A stretch of DNA of 9,739 nt from an uncultured Pirellulaceae bacterium (GTDB lineage: Bacteria; Planctomycetota; Planctomycetia; Pirellulales; Pirellulaceae): the NCBI GenBank assembly GCA_934255105.1, contig CAKQNH010000114.1:1-9739 (forward strand), read 5' to 3'. The first letter of the stretch is position 1. Each line of letters begins with the position of its first letter. Shown in pieces: positions 5,557 through 9,739 of this stretch. A program made the position numbers and the translations under genes. The notes below the pieces were generated by a model. That model was given only the letters and a program-made list of their open reading frames with translations, did not search any database and was not told the origin of the DNA.

Positions 5557-7577
5557 TAGGACACCTCCGCAAAGGGATCGTCCACGCCAACCACGTTGCC
5601 AAACTCGGGCGAACCCTCGAATTCATGGGCAGGCATCGCGCCGAAGCTCATCCGTGGCATGTGAAAACAAAGCTGATGGTCCACTTTTTGTCCGTGGCGA
5701 TTCTTACAATGGCTCAAGGTGATGTGCCGAATGTACTCAGCAGCCATTGGCCCGTTGTCAACCATGACATAGGCAGAGTCGGCGTTGTACTCGATCTCCC
5801 CTGAGTCACGATAACTCGATAGGCCCAGCTCCTTGCTGTTGTGCTGGCCTTTTGAATCGCGTTTCGTGGCGGAGAGGCACAGAACTGCCCACCCCAGCTT
5901 CGCAAGAGCGCGTAGCGCTGCCACCACTTCGTTAGCGCCCTGACGACCATCCTTGTCGGACGGCGCGAACTTCTGAAGGTAATCGACGATTAGAAGCCCA
6001 GGCGGCTCGTCTCGCAGCTTGTAAAGCTGAATCACGTTACACGGGTCATTGAGCACAGCGACCCGCTGTAGTCGCGGTATAAGCTCGCTGGCAGCCGCGG
6101 TAATCTGCTCTAGGTCCTGCGGAGTAAGTTGACCAAACCTGATCGATTTGGAGTCGATGCGCGTAATCCGCGTCAACTCGCGTCTAAGAAGTCCATCAAA
6201 GGACGTTTCTGCATTAGCGACGACTGCACGTAGCGTATCGTCGAGCTCCAATGCGTCGAACATCACCTGCATGGCCAGAGCCGTTTTTCCGAACCCTGGC
6301 GGGGCACCGATAATAGTTATTAGCCCTGCTCCTACCTCGATGCCATCGAGCACGCCAGGTTGAGAAATCAACTGAGGAAGGTCGCCTGCTCTGATTTGCT
6401 GAACGTACTGAGTGAGAAGTCGGCCTGCTGGAATCGTGACCGGATCAGAAGCCGGATCGTTTAATTGCTCCGGTCCTGCTGTCTGTTTGCTCGATGCCTT
6501 GCGTGCGTTCAGCAATCGCCCACGCTCACCAGGCAGTTTGCCAGCCTCGTCGACTTTGTGACGCAGTTCCCAATCACTCCAGGCCGGCTCGCACCTTGGG
6601 TTGTACTCTTGTGCGAGTAGTCGCATTGCATCACCATCCGACAATGCGAACCCTTGAACCATCGCCACAGCCGCAGTCAACAATTTGCTGTGGCCTTTCT
6701 GCCCAGCCACGGCGGGCTCACACTTCGCCAGATACCTTGATGCACGATCGATAACATCCGGCTGGGCCGTCGATGCTTGCACACGCGCAAGTCGAGTACT
6801 GGGGGACTGCTCGGGCGATTCACCTGCAACCACTCGCAGTTGCTCGGCAGTCACAATCTGCAATGGCTCAGTGGGTGGAATAAACCACGAGCGACGATGG
6901 GGCCGATCATCGACTCCATCAACACCCAACAGCTCATCCCCCTTGCGCGCAACCGTGCCAAGCACTTTGGCTATTCGACCAGCGTTGAATGTTGAGCAAT
7001 CGACCTCAGCACCATCGGAGTCGTATTGGGCCGCTAATGATTGCAGAACCGATTTGATTAACTCCTTGCTCGCTTCATCGTTTGGTAGATCGATACCCCA
7101 CAGCAGGTAACGACCGTTGCCACTCATCCCCACCAATGGCTCGGGCCATCCGTCGTCACGCATCGCTTTGACTATCGAATCAGACACCGTTACCGCTTCT
7201 GCCAGCTCCGCATCAGTGCTTGAAATACCAGCGGGCCGTTTAGCGTCGATGTCGATGAACAGCCACCGCCTTCGAATTATGTCTTCATCCGAGGTAGTGG
7301 ATCGACACTTGTGGACCATGCGATTGTTGCCACGGCCAAGTAAGTTTGGATTGACAGGGTTAAGCGTCACGTAGATCGCCGGAGGCTTGAGACCGTCAAC
7401 CTCAGCAATCGCTTCAGCAGCCGCGCCGGCATCATTGAACCATCCCGCCATAGTCGAAGTGAACGTGCCACCAACACGCTCTGGGCAGTGGACCGAACGT
7501 ATTTCGTAGATACTGCCATCGGCGTGAATACAACGCAGAAACTCGTCCACGTCCACACATCGGGCTGTAGCAATCAT
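5556..7577 (-). CDS. Primase-helicase replication protein (AEP-like primase plus DnaB-like helicase)
   Basis: The 673-aa product starts at the ATG at 7577, 6 nt after GGAGGT; a GTG 21 codons further upstream is disfavoured. Residues about 65-235 look like an archaeo-eukaryotic-type primase: RWLFIDIDA (104-112, D109 and D111), MSGNGRYLLW (151-160) and a D193/R201 segment ending FNAGRIAKVLGT. The usual histidine of the second motif is a tyrosine (Y157). Residues about 275-345 resemble the helical region that follows phage primases. Residues about 405-610 are a RecA fold like DnaB: Walker A GAPPGFGKT (424-432), Walker B LLIVDYLQ (528-535, D532), a sensor-like LSATKRD, and YRDSGEIEYNAD (589-600), matching DnaB's R-x-S-G-x-I-E. 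It would unwind DNA and prime synthesis at the element's origin. It overlaps both neighbours (ATGA and TAATG). Confidence 0.88.
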   Translation of the reverse strand: MIATARCVDVDEFLRCIHADGSIYEIRSVHCPERVGGTFTSTMAGWFNDAGAAAEAIAEVDGLKPPAIYVTLNPVNPNLLGRGNNRMVHKCRSTTSDEDIIRRRWLFIDIDAKRPAGISSTDAELAEAVTVSDSIVKAMRDDGWPEPLVGMSGNGRYLLWGIDLPNDEASKELIKSVLQSLAAQYDSDGAEVDCSTFNAGRIAKVLGTVARKGDELLGVDGVDDRPHRRSWFIPPTEPLQIVTAEQLRVVAGESPEQSPSTRLARVQASTAQPDVIDRASRYLAKCEPAVAGQKGHSKLLTAAVAMVQGFALSDGDAMRLLAQEYNPRCEPAWSDWELRHKVDEAGKLPGERGRLLNARKASSKQTAGPEQLNDPASDPVTIPAGRLLTQYVQQIRAGDLPQLISQPGVLDGIEVGAGLITIIGAPPGFGKTALAMQVMFDALELDDTLRAVVANAETSFDGLLRRELTRITRIDSKSIRFGQLTPQDLEQITAAASELIPRLQRVAVLNDPCNVIQLYKLRDEPPGLLIVDYLQKFAPSDKDGRQGANEVVAALRALAKLGWAVLCLSATKRDSKGQHNSKELGLSSYRDSGEIEYNADSAYVMVDNGPMAAEYIRHITLSHCKNRHGQKVDHQLCFHMPRMSFGAMPAHEFEGSPEFGNVVGVDDPFAEVS

Positions 7578-7876
7578 GGGCTCACCTCCATGCCATATTG
7601 CCATTGCGCAACGAGCGTACTGAGCAACTCGAGGACCCACTGTGCATCGTCTGCGGCCGTTGGGCCGGTATAACCACAGCCCGCGCAGAGCGTAGGGTAG
7701 CGGTGCTTCATGGTTGGCTCGGATCGCTCAAGAGTTACCGGTGACTGCCCACTGCGGAGCGTCGTAATGTGGATGTCGCCCACGGAATCAATCCAGACGA
7801 CATGATTTGAATTCTCATCGCAGCACTCTCGCAGCATGTTGGCCAGTGCAGGGACGGATGGGCTACTGAGATTCAT
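7574..7876 (-). CDS. 100-aa hypothetical protein upstream of the primase-helicase
   Basis: The ATG at 7876 overlaps the stop of the preceding gene (ATGA) and has a G-rich GGGGGGGCGG stretch just upstream; a frame extending to 8176 has no such signal. The 100-aa product MNLSSPSVPALANML... is soluble. Residues 27-50 are strand-like (HVVWIDSVGDIHITTLRSGQ), and CAGCGYTGPT near 64-73 holds a CxxC, possibly half of a metal site. No family is recognised. Its stop overlaps the primase-helicase start (ATGA), so it is co-translated with it and may be an accessory replication factor. That role is inferred from linkage. Confidence 0.6.
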   Translation of the reverse strand: MNLSSPSVPALANMLRECCDENSNHVVWIDSVGDIHITTLRSGQSPVTLERSEPTMKHRYPTLCAGCGYTGPTAADDAQWVLELLSTLVAQWQYGMEVSP

Positions 7877-8079
7877 AACCGCCCCCCCACGTCGATCGAC
7901 TCGGAAACCAGCCGCAACGCCCACTGTGCTTCGCGCACGCACGACAGCTTGGCGCTCGCGTCGGCCAGTAGGTAGATCGCGCGTCGGATGTCTACGGCCA
8001 ACTGGTCGAACTCGCAGTCGGTCATCTGGGCTGGCAATGCGCCATGGAGTTGTGCGGCATCGGCCAGCAGCCGCGTCAT
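7873..8079 (-). CDS. 68-aa hypothetical helical protein, first of the coupled run
   Basis: The start is placed at the ATG at 8079. The frame is open back to 8310, but the upstream part runs through an inverted-repeat region. The sequence is almost all helix (MTRLLADAAQLHGALPAQM, FDQLAVDIRRAIYLLADASAKL, QWALRLVSESID), with no membrane segment or known motif. No clear Shine-Dalgarno is seen, so the start is the least certain of this run; an internal ATG at 8022 also lacks one. The stop overlaps the next start (ATGA), which supports a real gene. The family is unknown. Confidence 0.5.
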   Translation of the reverse strand: MTRLLADAAQLHGALPAQMTDCEFDQLAVDIRRAIYLLADASAKLSCVREAQWALRLVSESIDVGGRL

Positions 8080-8100
8080 AGATGGACAGCCACGGCGATG

Positions 8101-8216
8101 TTGCTCGTTGTGACGGCGCGTGGTATGCTTTGAAGTCTTGCATGTTGCTTTTCGGGTTGGCCCCCGTCGCGACCATTTAGGGTCGCTCCTGTCGGTTGAC
8201 GGGGGCGGCCCTTTTT
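8101..8216 (+). ncRNA. Candidate small plus-strand RNA opposite the replication-operon leader, ending in a terminator
   Basis: TTGCTC (8101-8106) and the extended -10 TGGTATGCT (8121-8129) are 17 nt apart, so transcription could begin near 8136. A structured region follows: GCCCCCGTC (8160-8168) pairs with GACGGGGGC (8198-8206), an inner GCGACC/GGTCGC hairpin (8169-8174 with 8181-8186, loop ATTTAG) is nested inside, and CTTTTT ends at 8216. The product would be about 80 nt, lying opposite the leader of the minus-strand operon. The hairpin is clear; the promoter is moderate. A terminator alone, or a leader structure on the minus strand, is also possible. Confidence 0.35.
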
Positions 8217-8360
8217 CGTTTGGTTGCACTGTGCACACTCCGGGTTGTGCCGCGAATCCGTTTTTCGGTGAACATGGCTCTGCTTTCAATTTGGGTGAAA
8301 AAACACTCACATGGCGTCAGGTATTCTGTGGGCCAACGAAAGTACAAAAGACTATGTGAA

Positions 8361-8669
8361 CTAGACGCCGGCAGCGTCCAGTTGCTTCATTGCGGCTGAG
8401 TGCGCCTTGTCGCTAGTCTTCGCCGGCGTGGCCTGGGATTGCGTTTCTCCCTTGCGAGCTCGGTTTACCGCATCGAAGAATGCCGCAATCGCTTCGTGTG
8501 AGGTGTAGCTGCCAGAGGGCCCCGCTACTGTTTCCAGCTTGACGCCTGACAAGCCGGTATTTGCCCAGCGGTAAACGGAACTCATCGCCGCTTTTTTTCC
8601 GTTCACTTTTGGCACATGGTTAGGGACTTCGCGTAGAGAAATTAGGTCGACGCTAAATTTAATTGCCAT
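8361..8669 (-). CDS. DUF1580-like planctomycete protein
   Basis: The 102-aa product resembles DUF1580, a small family found mainly in Pirellula/Rhodopirellula-type planctomycetes whose function is unknown. A helix-turn-helix-like N-terminal part is seen (SLREVPNHVPKVNGKKAAMS 11-30, then SVYRWANTGLSG 31-42), followed by VKLETVAGPSGSYTSHEAI (43-61), with the wing-like 'V-K-L-E' and 'Y-T-S-x-E-A' of the family, then AAFFDAVNRA. The tail is low-complexity. The layout suggests an excisionase- or MerR-like DNA-binding role, by analogy only. The ATG at 8669 has GGAG 9 nt upstream. It is the first gene of the minus-strand run, 281 nt from the next, with structured sequence between. Confidence 0.7.
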   Translation of the reverse strand: MAIKFSVDLISLREVPNHVPKVNGKKAAMSSVYRWANTGLSGVKLETVAGPSGSYTSHEAIAAFFDAVNRARKGETQSQATPAKTSDKAHSAAMKQLDAAGV

Positions 8670-8829
8670 TGGGTTGCGCTCCGGAGATTAGTGGAATACG
8701 CACCGAAATTGGGCCTTTTCAAATTATCGGTCAATCTCGGTTTCGAATTATTCGCTCAAACTAGACCGTAACTGCCGTTGGCTATTAAACTTATGGCGAT
8801 GATATTTTTTTCAGGCCTGGTAATTTGTG

Positions 8830-8852
8830 TGCTCCGCGGAGCATGCTTTTTT
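8830..8852 (+). terminator. Palindrome plus T6, terminator-like on the plus strand
   Basis: TGCTCCGCGGAGCA (8830-8843) is a perfect palindrome, effectively five pairs with a CGCG loop, followed by TGC and six T (8847-8852). No plus-strand gene ends just upstream. On the minus strand the A-tract precedes it, so it is not a terminator in that direction. It may instead shield the minus-strand operon's promoter region. Confidence 0.4.
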
Positions 8853-8858
8853 ATCTGA

Positions 8859-8903
8859 CTTACCGCCCGATGCCGGCTAAAACGGGCGATCAGTCGCGGT
8901 AAG
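8859..8903. repeat. Nested inverted repeat in the divergent spacer
   Basis: CTTACCGC (8859-8866) and GCGGTAAG (8896-8903) are perfect 8-bp arms. CGCCCG (8864-8869) and CGGGCG (8883-8888) form an alternative inner stem with loop ATGCCGGCTAAAA, which itself contains the palindrome GCCGGC. The two stems overlap at 8864-8866, so they exclude each other, as in a two-state RNA or a multi-site operator. It lies 40 nt before the small ORF leading to the GIY-YIG gene. Nothing else is recognised between 8670 and 8943. Confidence 0.4.
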
Positions 8904-8943
8904 AATCTACGCTTGCGAGTTGCGGAAGGAGATCTCAACCGCG

Positions 8944-9069
8944 ATGGATCGTGGTGGCCGCTTGGCCCAATTCTCGGGCAGGAAACGGCGGGCCGGAGTT
9001 TCTCGGATTGGACGGAATTACTACAATCGGCCATCGTGCCTTGGCAAAAATGCAGCTAACCACTTATGA
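8944..9069 (+). CDS. Possible 41-aa arginine-rich small protein or leader peptide
   Basis: AAGGAGA (8926-8932), a strong ribosome-binding site, lies 11 nt before an ATG opening MDRGGRLAQFSGRKRRAGVS..., 41 residues with eight arginines. The frame stops at TGA (9067) and is the same frame as the GIY-YIG gene, whose ATG follows 9 nt later and lacks a Shine-Dalgarno. So the small ORF may couple translation of that gene. The spacing is a little long and no family is recognised. It could also be the decayed N-terminus of a longer gene. Confidence 0.4.
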   Translation: MDRGGRLAQFSGRKRRAGVSRIGRNYYNRPSCLGKNAANHL

Positions 9070-9078
9070 GTTTGTGCG

Positions 9079-9675
9079 ATGGGAATTATCGGAATCACTG
9101 ATGACGCTAAATCGCGAGACCCGCGGACTAGGTTCATCTATGGACTTTACAACCCGATGTTTCCCGGAGCGATCAGATACATTGGACGAACCAACAAGCC
9201 AGAAATTCGCTACAGGTTTCACTGCTCCTTCGCGAGTATTCCGTCTCCTAAAGACGCGTGGATTTATGAGCTGCGCCACAACGGACTGGAGCCGGCCATG
9301 GTGATCATCGAGATAGGTAAGGGAGACCTTTGGGCCAAAGCGAAAGAAAAGCAGCAGATCAAGGAACGTGATGACATTCTGAATGGGGAAAAGTTTGCAA
9401 GGGACGTTGCTCAGCCGATCCGGTTCACATGGATGCAGCTGTATTACATCCTGATTCGTTTTGAGATTGCTAAGCAGATCGACGCTAAGGCGAAAGCCTT
9501 GGCAGCCAAGAATGCGAATGTTGTGTATTTGGGTCCTGAGGAGGACTGGAATTACCACGATGGTACCGGCGTGCAAGCAATGAGAGCGATTGAAGTGCTC
9601 GCTAAGGAATATCCTTCGCTTGCGAAAGTGGTAGACTGGGCAAGAATCAGCAACCTAGGAATTGATTCCAAATGA
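9079..9675 (+). CDS. GIY-YIG nuclease-superfamily protein
   Basis: The 198-aa product opens with the GIY-YIG pattern in order: FIYGLYNP (19-26), IRYIGRTNKPEIRYRFH (32-48) with R37 and T38 and the catalytic-type R44, then WIYELRHNGLEPAMVIIE (61-78), typical of the second half of the fold. A candidate metal-binding glutamate is E96 or E104 (IKERDDILNGE). The remainder (110-198) is helical and unlike common GIY-YIG tails. Such proteins cut DNA in homing, restriction, repair or phage-replication settings; the substrate here is unknown. Start at 9079 is forced by an upstream stop at 9067; no Shine-Dalgarno is seen. It is divergent from the main operon, and its TGA overlaps the next ATG (ATGA), suggesting a two-gene operon. 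Confidence 0.82.
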   Translation: MGIIGITDDAKSRDPRTRFIYGLYNPMFPGAIRYIGRTNKPEIRYRFHCSFASIPSPKDAWIYELRHNGLEPAMVIIEIGKGDLWAKAKEKQQIKERDDILNGEKFARDVAQPIRFTWMQLYYILIRFEIAKQIDAKAKALAAKNANVVYLGPEEDWNYHDGTGVQAMRAIEVLAKEYPSLAKVVDWARISNLGIDSK

Positions 9676-9739
9676 GCCAACCAACCACGCTTCAAAAGCA
9701 ATTTCTCAGTGCCCTTGGACAAAAGAGTTTCGATGGGCT
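9672..9739 (+). CDS. Partial downstream gene, coupled to the GIY-YIG gene (5' end only)
   Basis: An ATG at 9672 overlaps the TGA of the GIY-YIG gene and opens MSQPTTLQKQFLSALGQKSF..., without a stop to the window edge. About 22 residues are visible, so no function can be assigned. The ATGA overlap suggests co-translation and hence a functional pair with the GIY-YIG protein. Confidence 0.55.
   Translation, partial: MSQPTTLQKQFLSALGQKSFDG

Noticed and set aside
5295..5804. 169-codon plus-strand frame opposite the winged-helix and primase-helicase genes
   Set aside because: It is antisense to two genes with clear domains and strong start signals; it has no ribosome-binding site or recognisable domain.
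6685..7110. 141-codon plus-strand frame inside the primase-helicase gene
   Set aside because: It is a shadow of the primase region; composition is S/R/T-rich and no start signal is present.
8670..8760. Promoter of the minus-strand operon before the DUF1580-like gene
   Set aside because: TTGACC or TTGAAA with 17-nt spacers can be found on the minus strand, but the matching -10 hexamers (CAATTT, GTATTC) are too poor to call.
8756..9034. 92-codon minus-strand frame in the divergent spacer
   Set aside because: It runs through the inverted repeats, is rich in S, R and P, and has no ribosome-binding site.
9064..9576. 170-codon minus-strand frame opposite the GIY-YIG gene
   Set aside because: It is antisense to a frame with a recognisable GIY-YIG pattern and has no start signal.

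Overview
The window looks like part of a mobile or integrated element (prophage-like, ICE-like or plasmid-derived) in a planctomycete. The host assignment rests on a DUF1580-like small protein (8361-8669 minus; a family known mainly from Pirellula/Rhodopirellula-type planctomycetes), moderate-to-high GC, and many unrecognised small proteins. No integrase, structural phage gene, tRNA or rRNA is visible. The element assignment is inference from an excisionase-like protein, a phage-type repressor and a self-contained replication module.

Layout, right to left along the minus strand, which carries almost everything. (1) 8669-7574: a DUF1580-like protein and two small unknown proteins. (2) 7577-4382: a replication/recombination block. 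It holds a primase-helicase (AEP-like primase region plus DnaB-like RecA fold), a small winged-helix protein, a 97-aa unknown and a stand-alone ERCC4-type nuclease. The start and stop codons mostly overlap (ATGA, TAATG), so this is probably one translationally coupled operon. Between the winged-helix gene and the 97-aa gene lies a compact array of 22-bp direct repeats flanked by two GGTGACA-type palindromes, a candidate iteron/origin or operator array. (3) 4389-3399: three small proteins, one a hydrophobic membrane protein. (4) 3241-2015: a two-gene module of a 246-aa protein and a PIN-domain nuclease, abutting as TAGATG. (5) 1951-1326: an XRE/Cro-C1 repressor and an excisionase-like HTH protein. 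Between them is a near-consensus sigma70 promoter whose spacer holds a 17-bp palindrome, i.e. a likely repressor-controlled switch. (6) 1247-1: an 86-aa unknown, a possible 45-aa ORF, and the first 259 codons of a protein that leaves the window. That protein ends in a glycine/proline-rich segment resembling the pretoxin region of polymorphic toxins.

On the plus strand at the right edge are a GIY-YIG-type protein (9079-9675), possibly preceded by a 41-aa ORF, and the first codons of a coupled downstream gene. The roughly 400-bp spacer between the two divergent blocks holds strong inverted repeats.

The likely logic is as follows. The repressor and excisionase-like protein govern element state. 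The minus-strand operon replicates and processes the element's DNA. The PIN pair and the toxin-like gene are accessory cargo. The most interesting items are the repeat/palindrome array, the PIN two-gene module, the toxin-like open end, the operator placed inside the promoter, and a possible small plus-strand RNA opposite the leader of the replication operon.
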